The position numbers and the translations under genes are program-made. A stretch of 64,000 bases of DNA. It comes from Herbaspirillum hiltneri N3 (GTDB lineage Bacteria > Pseudomonadota > Gammaproteobacteria > Burkholderiales > Burkholderiaceae_D). This document shows positions 16,939 to 26,175 of the stretch, in pieces. Positions within the stretch are counted from its first letter, which is position 1; every line of letters begins with the position of its first letter. The DNA is taken from contig NZ_CP011409.1 of assembly GCF_001267925.1 (NCBI RefSeq), positions 4,216,001-4,280,000 of the forward strand, in the 5' to 3' direction. The notes beneath the pieces are model-generated. The model was not told where the DNA came from. It worked only from the letters and a program-made list of their open reading frames with translations, and ran no database searches.

Positions 16939-17805
16939 TCATCCATTGATGATTTCACCGCCGTTGGGATGCAGAACCTGCCCTGTCATGTAGTCTGCAC
17001 CATCGGTTGCGAGAAACACGTATGAAGGCGCAATTTCGTAAGGTTGGCCGGGACGCCCCATCGGAACATTGGTACCGAACTTCGCAACTTCCTCTGCGGA
17101 GAAACTTGCGGGAATCAACGGCGTCCAGACGGGGCCCGGCGCCACCGCGTTGACGTGGATCTCATGCTTGACGAGTTGTTGCGCCAACGAACGTGTGAAA
17201 GCCACGATCGCCCCCTTGGTAGCCGAATAGTCGAGCAGATGTCCGCTGCCACGGTAAGCCGTCACGGAGGCCGTGTTGATGATGCGTGCTCCTGAAACCA
17301 GATAAGGCAGCGCAGCCTTGACCATATGGAACATCGAGAAGATGTTGGTGCGAAAGGTTTTTTCGAGCTGTTCTTCCGTGATCTTTTCGATGTCGCTGGA
17401 AGGGAATTGTTGGGCGGCGTTATTGACAAGAATATCCAGCCTGCCGCATTTGTCGATAGCCGCCTGCACGGCTTCCTTGCAGAATTTTTCAGACCCCACG
17501 TCGCCGGAGACGAGCCAGCACTCGCTCCCTGCCTCGCGCACCAAGCGCTGGGTCTCGACCGCATCCTCATGCTCGTCAAGATAAACAACAACTACCGTCG
17601 CTCCCTCTTTTGCGAAAGCGATTGCCACTGCTCGGCCGATGCCGCTGTCCCCGCCGGTGATGAGCGCCACCTTTTGGCTCAGCCGGGTTCCAGGGGCCAG
17701 CAGCTTCGGGGAGCTTTGGGGATGAGGCTGCATTAAATATTCATCGCCGGGCTGGTGATTCTGATGCTGTGGCGGCATGCTGGTCTGGTTATCGGATGTC
17801 GGCAT
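16939..17805 (-). CDS. SDR oxidoreductase, YghA-like, general-stress type
   Basis: Encodes 288 aa from ATG 17805 (AGGAGA upstream). The Pro/Gln/His-rich N-terminus (MPPQHQNHQPGDEYLM) before the core is typical of YghA/YhdF-type SDRs. The cofactor loop is ITGGDSGIGRAVAIAF. NNAAQQ and the YSATKGAIVAFTRSLAQQL catalytic stretch are intact, and the end is the usual HPNGGEIING. It is likely an NADP-dependent aldehyde/alcohol reductase. The frame stays open upstream to 18051, with a hydrophobic segment near codon 50; that start is less likely. It ends near the KGG gene. Confidence 0.92.
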   Translation of the reverse strand: MPTSDNQTSMPPQHQNHQPGDEYLMQPHPQSSPKLLAPGTRLSQKVALITGGDSGIGRAVAIAFAKEGATVVVVYLDEHEDAVETQRLVREAGSECWLVSGDVGSEKFCKEAVQAAIDKCGRLDILVNNAAQQFPSSDIEKITEEQLEKTFRTNIFSMFHMVKAALPYLVSGARIINTASVTAYRGSGHLLDYSATKGAIVAFTRSLAQQLVKHEIHVNAVAPGPVWTPLIPASFSAEEVAKFGTNVPMGRPGQPYEIAPSYVFLATDGADYMTGQVLHPNGGEIING

Positions 17806-18081
17806 GGCGAGTCTCCTGTTGACAGTCAAGGTGTCCATGCTGGAACAAACGACGGCAAGAATAAAGCAGCCGATGACGGATGCTGCCGTCAGACGATCTC
17901 TCATAATTCCGGAATAAATCTGCGACCTGTTCCGGACTGCATCCTGAAGCAGCTCAAGCGGTCTTCCGGAAATTGTCGCTTCGGCAGCAAGTCCACCTAT
18001 CGGCCGTGGAGTTTCCTTGTGCAAATCGCAAGAACCGCCTGATAAGCGCATCGATATATTTTCAGATGGCGCCCCGGCGAA

Positions 18082-19101
18082 TCACGCATGTCGCATGGTC
18101 AAGACCATGCGAAATTTGACGTCCCCGGATTTCATTTTTCCGTACGCCTCGTTAGCTTGCGCCAAGGGCAAGGTTTGAATGCGCGGCCTTATGCCGGCCA
18201 TCACGCTGAAGTCCAGGGTTTTCTCGCTTTCGTACGGAGTGCCGGTGAGGGAGCCGAGAATGCTGCGCTGGCCACCCACCAGGTGGCCGGTAGAGACAGG
18301 AAGGGGATCACGGCCGGCGCCGAGCAGGATGACCCGTCCCTGAGGGGCAAGACCTTGAAGCAACTTGGCGAGAGCCTCTGTGCCGCTGAGTGTACTGATA
18401 ATGGCTTGGGCGCCGCCCAGGCCGATGAGCCTTGATGCGGCATCTTCGGCATCGGTATCGATGTAGATGTGCGCACCGAGCGCCAGGGCTTCTTCGGCGA
18501 TATCAGCGCCGCGACCGACGGCGACAACCCTGAAACCCATGTGCCGTGCATATTGAAGCGCCATATGGCCGAGCCCGCCGATACCCAGGACTGCCATCGT
18601 ATCTCCGGCCTGCGCCCCGGATTTTTTTAGCGCATTGAAAGTGGCGATGCCCGCGCAAAGAATGGGAGCGGCTTCCTCTGCCTGCAAGTCGTCAGGAACG
18701 GAAACCAGGCCGGTGTCCTTGACCAGCATCATCTCGGCATAGCCGCCATCGCGCGTGGCCCCCATAAAGTCCTGATTGCGGCATAACTGGAAACGGCCCT
18801 GACGGCATTGGTCGCATTCGTTGCAATGGCCGCCCAACCTGCCCGCGCCGACGCGCTGCCCGAGTTTCCAACGCGGCGATACGCCGTGACCGAGGGCCGC
18901 GATGCGTCCCACTACTTCGTGTCCGGGAACCCGCCCGGGCTGCACGCCGGTTCCTTCGATGTCGCCGATGTCAGCACCGCATATGCCGCAGGCTTCCACG
19001 GCGATGAGGACTTCGTTGGCGCCGGGGACGGGCACGTTCTTCTCGGTTATTTCGAGGACGCCGGGACGGATGACGCTCATGGCGCGATAGGTGGTGCTCA
19101 T
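18082..19101 (-). CDS. Zinc-dependent alcohol dehydrogenase (MDR family)
   Basis: Encodes 339 aa. The catalytic zinc site is CGICGADIGDIEG with GHEVVGRI, and the structural zinc loop has four cysteines (CNECDQCRQGRFQLC). The Rossmann loop GIGGLGHMALQYARHMG and the C-terminal VKFRMVLTM are typical of Adh/YahK-like enzymes. It probably oxidises alcohols or reduces aldehydes with NAD(P). The gene lies 29 bp downstream of the chimeric cyclase/amine-oxidase frame at 19131, in the same orientation, so it may once have followed the intact amine oxidase gene. Confidence 0.94.
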   Translation of the reverse strand: MSTTYRAMSVIRPGVLEITEKNVPVPGANEVLIAVEACGICGADIGDIEGTGVQPGRVPGHEVVGRIAALGHGVSPRWKLGQRVGAGRLGGHCNECDQCRQGRFQLCRNQDFMGATRDGGYAEMMLVKDTGLVSVPDDLQAEEAAPILCAGIATFNALKKSGAQAGDTMAVLGIGGLGHMALQYARHMGFRVVAVGRGADIAEEALALGAHIYIDTDAEDAASRLIGLGGAQAIISTLSGTEALAKLLQGLAPQGRVILLGAGRDPLPVSTGHLVGGQRSILGSLTGTPYESEKTLDFSVMAGIRPRIQTLPLAQANEAYGKMKSGDVKFRMVLTMRHA

Positions 19102-19130
19102 GCTGTTTTGCTCCGATCAGTGGAAAGACG

Positions 19131-19222
19131 TCAGAAAATCTCTTGCGGCAAGGCTTGCACGCCGGTCCGTGCCGCCTCGACGGCGCCGGCAAGGTAACCG
19201 GGGAACTGCACCGACCATTCGC
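19131..19222 (-). pseudogene. 3' remnant of a flavin amine-oxidase-like gene
   Basis: Only the last 30 codons and stop survive. The pattern FPGYLAGAVEAAR resembles the C-terminal G-Y-x-x-G-A-x-x-S/A-G helix next to FAD in monoamine-oxidase-like flavoproteins. The sequence upstream of this fragment has been replaced by the left arm of the inverted repeat. The family assignment rests on a short stretch. Confidence 0.55.
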
Positions 19223-20453
19223 TGGCGATGCCGGTCAGGCTGTCGGTGGCGCTCAGCGCTTCCAGCTGATGGTTGGCCTGTTCCAGTTCACGCGTGCGTT
19301 CGGCCACCAGTTCTTCCAGACGCTCGTTGTGCTGATGGACCTTGCTGGCCATCTCGTTGAAGCGCTGCGACAGCACCGCGATTTCATCCCGGCCTTCGTA
19401 GTCCATTCGGATCAGGTAATTGCCGGTGCGGGTCGCTTTCATCACGCCGACCAACTGCTTGAGAGGCAGCGAGATGCTGCGCGCGATGATGAACGACAGC
19501 ACCAGCGCCAGGATGAAGCACAGCACGCCGATGGCGATGATCTTGTTGCGGATCGAACGCACTTCGGTGTTGAGCGCATTGAGCGGCGTGATGTTGACCA
19601 CCATCCAGTTGGTGTGCGGCACCGGCGCGAAAGCGGCGAGCTGCTGCTTGTTGTCGCCGTCACGGTAAGACACGAAATTGTCGCGGCCCTCTGCCACGTT
19701 GCGGGCAACGGCGACGACCAGGCCTGACTCCGGCGCATTGCCGTCGGCAGCATTGGCGCTCACGATGACATGGCCGTCGCGGGCATCGATCACCAGCATG
19801 CGCGAACCGTATCCGAGGTTGACCGATTCGAAGATGCGCGAGAAGTGCAGCGGGCGCAAGCCGACGAACAGCGTGCCGGCGACGCGGTTGTTGCTTTTGA
19901 ACAGGATGTCGCGCAGCATCACCACGCTGTTCTGCCCGGCGGCAGTGCTGTAGACGTCCCAGTAGGGACGGCCCTTCATGTCGGGAGCATCTTCGGCGAA
20001 GCGCGCGACGCCGTCGCCGAGCTGGGCGAACACCTGCGGATCCATGATGCGGTGGCGGCGGTCGAGCACGTATTTCTGATTGACGTATTCGAAGGAGCCG
20101 TAATTTTCCAGCAGCAGGCGGATGATCTCGCCATGCCCGGCGGCGCGCTCGGCAGGGTTCTTGCTGTAGTAGCCGGCGAGCGCATTCTGCATGCGCTCCG
20201 ACATCGCCAGTTCTTCGCTCGAGGATTCGATCTTCTCGATTTGCTGGAGCATGTTCTGCGCTACTTGCTTGACCAGTTCGGCGGCGAAGATGCGCACCTT
20301 TTCCTGCGAGGCGCTGCTCGATTCGCGATACGCCACGATGCCGGCGATCACCAGCGGCAGCATTGACACCAGCAGGAAGGAATTGATCAGCCGATAGCGG
20401 ATCTCGATCCGGCGCAGCAGCTTGAGCGACAGCAGGTCGAGCATCTTTCTCAT
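19131..20453 (-). pseudogene. Chimeric frame: cyclase sensor without GGDEF fused to an amine-oxidase tail
   Basis: Encodes 440 aa. Residues 1-410 are identical to the intact diguanylate cyclase at 55699-57417: membrane segments ~24-42 and ~304-324, periplasmic sensor, HAMP and coiled coil, stopping at ATDSLTGIA. Residues 411-440 (SEWSVQFPGYLAGAVEAA, then RTGVQALPQEIF) are unrelated and match the end of a flavin amine oxidase. The switch is at the inverted-repeat boundary (19223). No GGDEF domain remains, so it cannot make c-di-GMP. If expressed, it would be a membrane sensor stub that could pair with the intact protein. Confidence 0.88.
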
Positions 20454-20497
20454 GCGGCGGCGTCCTTCCGGCGAAGTGCGGGTGCGCGGCTCATGGC

Positions 20498-21823
20498 TTA
20501 CTTGTTCTCCGTGCGCGCTTCATGGCGGATCGACCTGTCGAGCGTCAGCGCCGCCTGCCGTGGCGAGGTCTTGCCGAACAGGACCGATTGCAGCAGCGGA
20601 TGCAGCAACTCGATGGTATTGGTCGGCAGGTAAGAGTAATAAAGCGGCGCCGTCAGCGGCGCCTGCGTCACCTGACGGACGTAGTCGACGATCAGCGGGT
20701 CGCTCACCACCTTGCCGCTGACCTGCTTGAGCGGCGGGATGTTCTGGCGCTTGTTCTGCTGGATCGCAAATCCCTTGCCGTAGATGAACTCGAGGAACTG
20801 CAACGCCGCCTTCTTGCGCGGCGTGTCGCACACGGCGAAACCGGTCTCGCTGCCGACCACCGGCACCACTGTCTTGCCGCGCGCGTTCCAGGGCGGCACG
20901 AACACGCCGGTGTCGAAATCCTTGCCGTGCATCAGCGCGCCCGACGACCACGTCCCCTGGAACGCCATCGCCGCCTTGCCGTCGGCGAACAGCCGTATGC
21001 CTTCGTCATAGCTGGTGTTCATGAAGCCGCGCTGCAGGTACCCCTTGTCGGCGATCAGCTTGATCCGGGCGAAGATGTCGACGGCGTCGCCGTTGGCGAG
21101 GTCGAGGCTGCCGTCGGCGATACGCTGTTTCCAATCGCGCGGATGGTGCGCCGCCACGCCGTTGGCGAAGCCGAAACTGAACGGCCCGTTGGCCAGCGTG
21201 TTGGGAAAGGCGCCGGTCCAGACCATCGGCGTGAAGCCGGCTTTCCTGAGTGCGGCGCAGGCCGCCAGGAATTCTTCGAAGCTGGTCGGCGGTGCGGCGA
21301 TGCCGGCGCGTCGGAACATTGCCTTGTTGTAGTAGATCAGCGTCGCCGCAACGCCGCCGGAAATGCCGAAGCGCTTGCCGTGCCGGCTGGTCCAGTCGGG
21401 TTTGAGCGATTCCAGCATGTTGTTCCAGGCCGCAGTCTCGCCGAGATCGGTCAATATGCCCTGTTCCGCCAGCTCGGCGCTGTAGGCGTTGGGATTGACC
21501 GAGACCAGGTCGGGCAAATTGCGGGTGGCGATCTTGGGCTTGAGGTTTTCTTCGACTGAATTGCCGATCATGAATTGCACATCGACGCTGATGTTCGGAT
21601 GGGCGCGATGGAATTCGTTGGCGATGCGATGCATCTCGTCGGGCCAGTCGGGCGCCCACACCAGTGCCGTGATCTGCGTTTGCCCCAGCGGGGTTGGTCC
21701 GGAAGAGACCGTGTCGGCATCCTGTCCGCACGCCCCCAGCAAGCACAGCAGGAAAGCAGGAAGCAACCGGGTGACAGGGAACATGGCCCGCGCGGCGATT
21801 CTTGTTATTCTTCCCTCACTCAT
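20498..21823 (-). CDS. Sugar-type solute-binding lipoprotein (copy in left repeat arm)
   Basis: Encodes 441 aa, identical to the protein at 54329-55654. The start is the ATG with AGGAAG 6 nt upstream. A lipoprotein signal follows, with lipobox LGAC and Cys32 as the lipid anchor. The mature part is an SBP_bac_1 (MalE/ugpB-like) fold: LVWAPDWPDEMHRIANEF, DLVSVNPNAYSAELAEQG, YYNKAMFRRAGI and MAFQGTWSSG. It still lies 44 bp before the cyclase start, but here the cyclase lacks its output domain. Since promoter and gene are complete, this copy should be expressed, doubling gene dosage. Confidence 0.92.
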   Translation of the reverse strand: MSEGRITRIAARAMFPVTRLLPAFLLCLLGACGQDADTVSSGPTPLGQTQITALVWAPDWPDEMHRIANEFHRAHPNISVDVQFMIGNSVEENLKPKIATRNLPDLVSVNPNAYSAELAEQGILTDLGETAAWNNMLESLKPDWTSRHGKRFGISGGVAATLIYYNKAMFRRAGIAAPPTSFEEFLAACAALRKAGFTPMVWTGAFPNTLANGPFSFGFANGVAAHHPRDWKQRIADGSLDLANGDAVDIFARIKLIADKGYLQRGFMNTSYDEGIRLFADGKAAMAFQGTWSSGALMHGKDFDTGVFVPPWNARGKTVVPVVGSETGFAVCDTPRKKAALQFLEFIYGKGFAIQQNKRQNIPPLKQVSGKVVSDPLIVDYVRQVTQAPLTAPLYYSYLPTNTIELLHPLLQSVLFGKTSPRQAALTLDRSIRHEARTENK

Positions 21824-22260
21824 GAATCTTCCTGAAGCTTCCCCAAAGATACGGCTCAAAACATTCTGAGTAGTACGAGAGTGTCGGTCAAACAAGCAAT
21901 TCTGACGGCATCTCATGTGAATTATTGTCGATGATCAGTGTGCCATCTTTTTGGTTAATTGCTGAATGAATGTTGAGTGATCATCAAAAAAAAGATTGCG
22001 AGAGCCGTAACTGCCGGTCGTGCCAGGATCGCGCGGTACCAATCCGGAATGTATCGCGTGTCTGGTGTTGCCGCATTGCCGTACCGCAATCGTCGCCTGA
22101 AGGAATACCCGTCAGCCGGTATAATGCGGCATGCGCGTTTTCCTGCGCGCCACGCTTCTCCTCTCATGTTCCGATCGTTCCCAGCCTTGTCTTCTTATGC
22201 CGGCCATCAACAAGGCCATCAATAAGCCATCGGCCGGATTCGGACTTTTGTACTTTCCTC
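21824..22260. other. Divergent promoter region inside left repeat arm
   Basis: The 437-bp region (mirror 53892-54328) lies between the SBP gene and the MFS gene. It holds a possible SBP promoter (mirror of 54261-54289, here 21863-21891) and a TATAAT at 22120-22125, with CTGAAG 17 bp upstream, pointing to the MFS gene. The long A-run near 21990 makes the region locally AT-rich. No gene was accepted here. Confidence 0.5.
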
Positions 22261-22686
22261 ATGCAAACAGATTCTTCGCCTTTTCAGGGCAAACGTCTTC
22301 CCGGCTGGTTGATCCTGATGGCCGCGCTGACGGCGATGGGCGCCTTGTCGATCGACATGTACCTGCCCAGTTTTTCCTTCATCGCCAAAGACCTCGGCGT
22401 GGCCAGCAGCACCATCCAGCTGACGCTGTCGACTTTCCTGAGCGGGCTGGCGCTGGGACAGATGTTCTACGGCCCGATCAGCGATCGCTTCGGCCGCAAG
22501 CCGCCTTTGTATTTCGGTATCTGCCTGTATGTGCTGTCCTCGATCGGCTGTACGTTTGCCCCCAACATTGAAACGCTGCTGGTGCTGCGTTTCTTCCAGG
22601 GCCTGGGCGGCAGTTCCGGCATGGTGATCCCGCGCGCCGTGGTGCGCGACAAGATGGGCGCCGACGGCGCGGCGCGCGCGTACTGA
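22261..22686 (+). pseudogene. 5' fragment of Bcr/CflA-type efflux pump gene
   Basis: Codons 1-140 equal those of the intact pump at 52668-53891, covering roughly the first four membrane helices and the motif GPISDRFGRKP. At the repeat boundary (22681) the frame runs into foreign DNA and stops at TAC TGA (22684-22686), giving a 141-aa stub. A stub of this size is unlikely to transport anything. The upstream region is unchanged, so it is probably still transcribed, and reads into the ghrA remnant. Confidence 0.9.
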
Positions 22687-23042
22687 TCTGCATGCTGCCG
22701 CTCACGCCCGACACCGCCGGCATCCTCAATCGCGAGACCCTGTCGCAGTTGCCGCGTGGCGCCTACCTGATCAACCTGGCGCGCGGCGGCCATCTGGTCG
22801 AAGCCGATCTCCCGCCCTTGCTGGAAAGCGGCCAGATCGCCGGCGCCACGCTGGACGTATTCCAGGAAGAGCCTTTGCCACCGCAGCATCCGTTCTGGAC
22901 CGATCCGCGCATTGCCGTCACGCCGCATATTTCCGCATTGACCGTTCGCAGCGAGGCGGCCCGCCAGATCGCCGAGAAGATCGTCGCCTTGCAACGCGGT
23001 GAGGCGGTGGTCGGACTGGTCGATCGCAGCAAGGGGTATTGA
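22682..23042 (+). pseudogene. ghrA: 3' fragment of a glyoxylate/hydroxypyruvate reductase gene
   Basis: The open frame begins at the repeat boundary with LICMLPLTPDTAGILNRE and runs ~119 codons to the stop. It carries the C-terminal NAD-domain features of GhrA-like D-2-hydroxyacid dehydrogenases: LINLARGGHLVEADL, TLDVFQEEPLPPQHPFW and the catalytic His in TPHISALT. The N-terminal substrate domain and the GxGxxG cofactor loop are missing. An internal ATG at 22692 could be translated, but the product would be inactive. It lies 75 bp before the HMG-CoA lyase gene, which may have shared its promoter. Confidence 0.9.
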
Positions 23043-23117
23043 GCGGCGGCGGCCGACGCAGAAAACTCAACCTGATATCATCAAAAACTACCCAGAGCAT
23101 AGGTAAAGGAGACACCC

Positions 23118-24026
23118 ATGAGCTTGCCCAAGAAAGTCAAAATCGTTGAAGTCGGTCCGCGCGACGGCTTGCAGAACGAGAAGGAAACCATCTCCGCCGA
23201 ACTGAAGATCGAGCTGGTCAATCGCCTGACCTCGGCCGGCTTCGTCAACGTCGAAGCCGCCTCGTTCGTGTCGCCGAAATGGGTGCCGCAAATGGCGACC
23301 TCGGGCGAAGTGATGCGCGGGATCGCGCGCAAGCCGGGGGTGATCTATTCGGCGCTGACGCCCAACATGAAAGGCTTCGAGGCTGCGCTGGAAGCCGGTG
23401 CGGACGAGGTCGTGATTTTCGGTGCGGCCTCGGAGGCGTTCTCGCAAAAGAACATCAATTGCTCCATCGCCGAATCGATCGAGCGGTTCCGCGAAGTCGC
23501 GCTGGCGGCCAAGCAGAACAATATCCGCTTGCGCGCTGCAGTCAGCTGCGCCTTCGGCTGTCCGTATCAGGGCGAAGTCCCGCTGTCGTCGGTATCGGAC
23601 GTGGTGGGCCGCTTCCGCGATCTCGGCTGCGATGAAATCGACATTGCCGACACCATCGGCGTTGCCACGCCAAACAAGGTGGCGCCGGTGATGCAGGCCG
23701 CCATCCGGGAGTTCAACATCGACGGCTTGTCGGGACATTTCCATGATACCTACGGCCAGGCGCTGGCGAATATCTACGCCAGCCTGGAAGTCGGCATCAC
23801 GATTTACCATTCATCCGTGGCCGGACTGGGCGGCTGCCCTTACGCCAAGGGCGCGACCGGCAACGTCGCGTCGGAAGACGTGCTGTACATGATGCAGGGC
23901 CTCGGCATCGAGACCGGCATCGACCTCGACATCGTGGTCGATGCCGGCCAGTTCATTTCGCAGCACCTCGGGCGCAAGGCTGTCAGCCGCGCCGGCAATG
24001 CTATTGCGGCGAAGCGCCTGGGATAG
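23118..24026 (+). CDS. mvaB: Hydroxymethylglutaryl-CoA lyase
   Basis: Encodes 302 aa, the usual length. It cleaves HMG-CoA to acetyl-CoA and acetoacetate, the last step of leucine breakdown. Visible signatures: EVGPRDGLQNE at the start (metal and catalytic Arg), HFHDTYGQALANI with metal-binding His residues, and GLGGCPYAKGATGNVASED with the catalytic Cys. GGAGAC precedes the ATG. Loss of ghrA's promoter end upstream may have altered its expression, because transcription would now come from the efflux-pump promoter in the repeat arm. No other leucine-pathway gene is in view. Confidence 0.95.
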   Translation: MSLPKKVKIVEVGPRDGLQNEKETISAELKIELVNRLTSAGFVNVEAASFVSPKWVPQMATSGEVMRGIARKPGVIYSALTPNMKGFEAALEAGADEVVIFGAASEAFSQKNINCSIAESIERFREVALAAKQNNIRLRAAVSCAFGCPYQGEVPLSSVSDVVGRFRDLGCDEIDIADTIGVATPNKVAPVMQAAIREFNIDGLSGHFHDTYGQALANIYASLEVGITIYHSSVAGLGGCPYAKGATGNVASEDVLYMMQGLGIETGIDLDIVVDAGQFISQHLGRKAVSRAGNAIAAKRLG

Positions 24027-24052
24027 TCACGCGCGCCTTGGTTTTTGGTCGT

Positions 24053-24093
24053 GAAAAAACGGCATGGTCGTGTAGCGACCATGCCGTTTTTTC
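24053..24093. terminator. Bidirectional terminator between mvaB and an MCP
   Basis: Two 18-nt perfect arms, GAAAAAACGGCATGGTCG (24053-24070) and CGACCATGCCGTTTTTTC (24076-24093), surround a TGTAG loop. A/T runs on both sides serve both convergent genes. A textbook intrinsic terminator. Confidence 0.95.
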
Positions 24094-24104
24094 ATGCCGT
24101 TGCT

Positions 24105-25934
24105 TCAGAACTCTTCCCATGAATTGCCGTCATCGGCGCCGGCGGCGGCAGGCTTGAGAGCGCCTGCCGATGCTGGTGCCGATGCGGCTTTGCTTTGCGC
24201 CAGCTTCGGCGCTGCTGCCGGCGCTTTCGCAGGTTTGGCCACGGGCGCCGGCGTGACTTTGCGCGCTGCAGGAGACGTCGCTGCAGGCGCGGCATGCCTG
24301 GCCGGCTGTGCGGGGCGGCCATGCTCGCTGCCGGACAACTTGAAGACGCTGACCGCCTGCGCCAGCAAGTCGGCCTGCTCCTGCAGGCTTTCGGCGGCGG
24401 CCGCAGCTTGTTCAACCAGCGCGGCGTTCTGCTGCGTAATCTCGTCCATCTGGGTGATGGCGCGATTGACTTCCTCGATGCCGGTGCTTTGTTCCTGACT
24501 GGCGGCGGTGATCTCGCCCATGATGTCGGCCACATGCTTGACCGAGGTCACGATCTCGTTCATGGTCGAACCGGCTTCGTCGACCAGCTTGCCGCCGGCG
24601 TCGACCTTGCCGACCGAGTCGCTGATCAGTTGCTTGATCTCTTTCGCGGCGGACGCCGAGCGCTGCGCCAGGCTGCGCACTTCGGAGGCCACCACGGCAA
24701 AACCGCGGCCCTGCTCGCCGGCGCGCGCGGCTTCCACTGCCGCATTCAATGCCAGGATATTGGTCTGGAACGCTATGCCGTCGATCACGCTGATGATGTC
24801 GACGATCTTGCTGGAACTCTCCTTGATCGATCCCATGGTGTGTACGACGTCGCCGACCACTTTGCCGCCCTTGACGGCGAGTTCCGACGCCGAGGTCACC
24901 AGCGAGTTGGCCTGGCGCGCGTTGTCGGCGTTCTGGCGCACGGTCGAGGTGAGTTCTTCCATCGAGCTGGCGGTTTCTTCCAGGCTGGAGGCCTGCGATT
25001 CGGTGCGATTGGACAGGTCGGCATTGCCGGTGGCGATTTCTTTCGACGCGACATTGATGGTTTCGGTGCCGGTGCGTACATTGCCGACCACGCCCGCCAG
25101 TCCCTGTCCGATGCCGTTGATGGCGCCCATCAGGCGGCCGATTTCGTCGTCGCGCTCCACCTTGAGTTCGGCGGTGAGGTCGCCGGTGGCGAGCCGTTCG
25201 GCAACCGCGAGACTCTGGTCGAGCTGCTTCTTGATCAGTACGTACAGCGCATACAGCACGGCCACCGAGACCACCACCATCAGGGCCAGCATGGCCAATC
25301 CGACGGCGTAGGCGATGCTGCCGTCGCGGCGCGCCTTGTCGAGTTCGTTGCCGGTGCGTTGGTCCATCAGCTTTTGAAATTCATTGATCGGGCGCATGAT
25401 GGAGGCGGCGTTCTTTTCATAGACGTCGTCGTGCACCAGCTTGCGCGCCTTTTCCAGGTCCGGAGCATCCTTCTTCGCGAACTTCCCGGAGCCGTCGTCA
25501 TACTCGCCCTTGACGGCGTGCATGGCGATTTCTTCGGTCTTGATCAGCGCAGTCGAGAGCGACTGCGCTTCGTTGAGCTTGGCGAATTCCTGGTCGGTGA
25601 AACCGGCTTGTTTCATGAGATCGGTCATCGATACGGTGCGGCCGTCGGGGCGTGCTTTCTTGCCGCTGCTGACGGCGACGATATCCCAATAGATGCTCTC
25701 GTAGCGCGGATCTCCGGTGACGACGTAGCTGCGCACGGACTGAGTCAGGTGTTCGGAGTTGCTGCGCACTTCATTGGCCAGTTTGTAGGACTCATAACGC
25801 GAGTCGCCGGCTCTTTCGATTTCGTGCTGCGCTCGCAAGATCATCTGCAATGCGCCGAACATCAGCAGCGATAGCACCGCCAGGATGATGAAGAAAAAGA
25901 AAAAACTCCGCTTGAGCGTGAACAGTTTACGCAT
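24105..25934 (-). CDS. Methyl-accepting chemotaxis protein with CheR-docking tail
   Basis: Encodes 609 aa from ATG 25934 (AGGGGA upstream), not the longer in-frame start. Membrane segments are at ~10-30 ([20 protein letters not shown]) and ~212-235. The ~180-residue periplasmic part is helical and contains [20 protein letters not shown], a CHASE3-like feature. The signalling tip is canonical. After the methylation helices comes a ~90-residue Ala/Pro-rich linker ending in NSWEEF. The last five residues (SWEEF) fit the xWxxF pentapeptide that tethers CheR and CheB, so this receptor may help methylate shorter ones. Confidence 0.95.
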   Translation of the reverse strand: MRKLFTLKRSFFFFFIILAVLSLLMFGALQMILRAQHEIERAGDSRYESYKLANEVRSNSEHLTQSVRSYVVTGDPRYESIYWDIVAVSSGKKARPDGRTVSMTDLMKQAGFTDQEFAKLNEAQSLSTALIKTEEIAMHAVKGEYDDGSGKFAKKDAPDLEKARKLVHDDVYEKNAASIMRPINEFQKLMDQRTGNELDKARRDGSIAYAVGLAMLALMVVVSVAVLYALYVLIKKQLDQSLAVAERLATGDLTAELKVERDDEIGRLMGAINGIGQGLAGVVGNVRTGTETINVASKEIATGNADLSNRTESQASSLEETASSMEELTSTVRQNADNARQANSLVTSASELAVKGGKVVGDVVHTMGSIKESSSKIVDIISVIDGIAFQTNILALNAAVEAARAGEQGRGFAVVASEVRSLAQRSASAAKEIKQLISDSVGKVDAGGKLVDEAGSTMNEIVTSVKHVADIMGEITAASQEQSTGIEEVNRAITQMDEITQQNAALVEQAAAAAESLQEQADLLAQAVSVFKLSGSEHGRPAQPARHAAPAATSPAARKVTPAPVAKPAKAPAAAPKLAQSKAASAPASAGALKPAAAGADDGNSWEEF

Positions 25935-26052
25935 TGCCGTTCCCCTATTTCCGTAAGAGATTCCGCCCGCATCAAAGGATAGGGACGTGTGAAGGCAGCG
26001 TGGCGCCGTGCAAGACGGCGCCACGTGTCAGATGGCGATCAGATGAAAAGCG

Positions 26053-26175
26053 TCAGTGCTTGTAGCGACTGCGAGTGCGCACGTGCCGGAGACGTGCATG
26101 CAGGTAGCGACTGTGAACGGTCGCCGCGACGACGAGTCCGCCGGCAATGGCGGCCACGATCAGGAAGGTATCCAT
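26053..26175 (-). CDS. Candidate 40-aa membrane peptide
   Basis: The ATG at 26175 has a strong GAGGGGG upstream. The peptide starts MDTFLIVAAIAGGLVVAATV, a single membrane helix, and ends in an Arg/His-rich tail (HSRYLHARLRHVRTRSRYKH), giving a membrane anchor with a positively charged cytoplasmic end. It lies between the MCP and the nitronate monooxygenase and is unrecognised. The ribosome site and amphipathic design support coding; the small size keeps it uncertain. Confidence 0.5.
   Translation of the reverse strand: MDTFLIVAAIAGGLVVAATVHSRYLHARLRHVRTRSRYKH

Larger units (their letters stand above)
19223..22681. repeat. Left arm of a 3,459-bp inverted repeat
   Basis: This arm is the reverse complement of 53471-56929. 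Both ends were located by comparing bases: identity stops exactly at 19223/56929 and 22681/53471, and the lengths are equal. The encoded proteins (SBP, cyclase sensor, efflux-pump start) and the intergenic section that I compared show no difference. The arm contains the MFS 5' part, a full SBP gene and the cyclase 5' part. Both outer genes are truncated here, so this is the derived copy. No transposase, target-site duplication or terminal repeat is visible. Confidence 0.97.

Noticed and set aside
19200..22700. Insertion sequence or transposon as the carrier of the left repeat arm
   Set aside because: No transposase frame, terminal inverted repeats or target duplication at either boundary; the arm contains only ordinary chromosomal genes.
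24195..25874. 559-codon plus-strand frame opposite an MCP
   Set aside because: Antisense to the conserved signalling domain; the same pattern appears opposite the other GC-rich MCPs.
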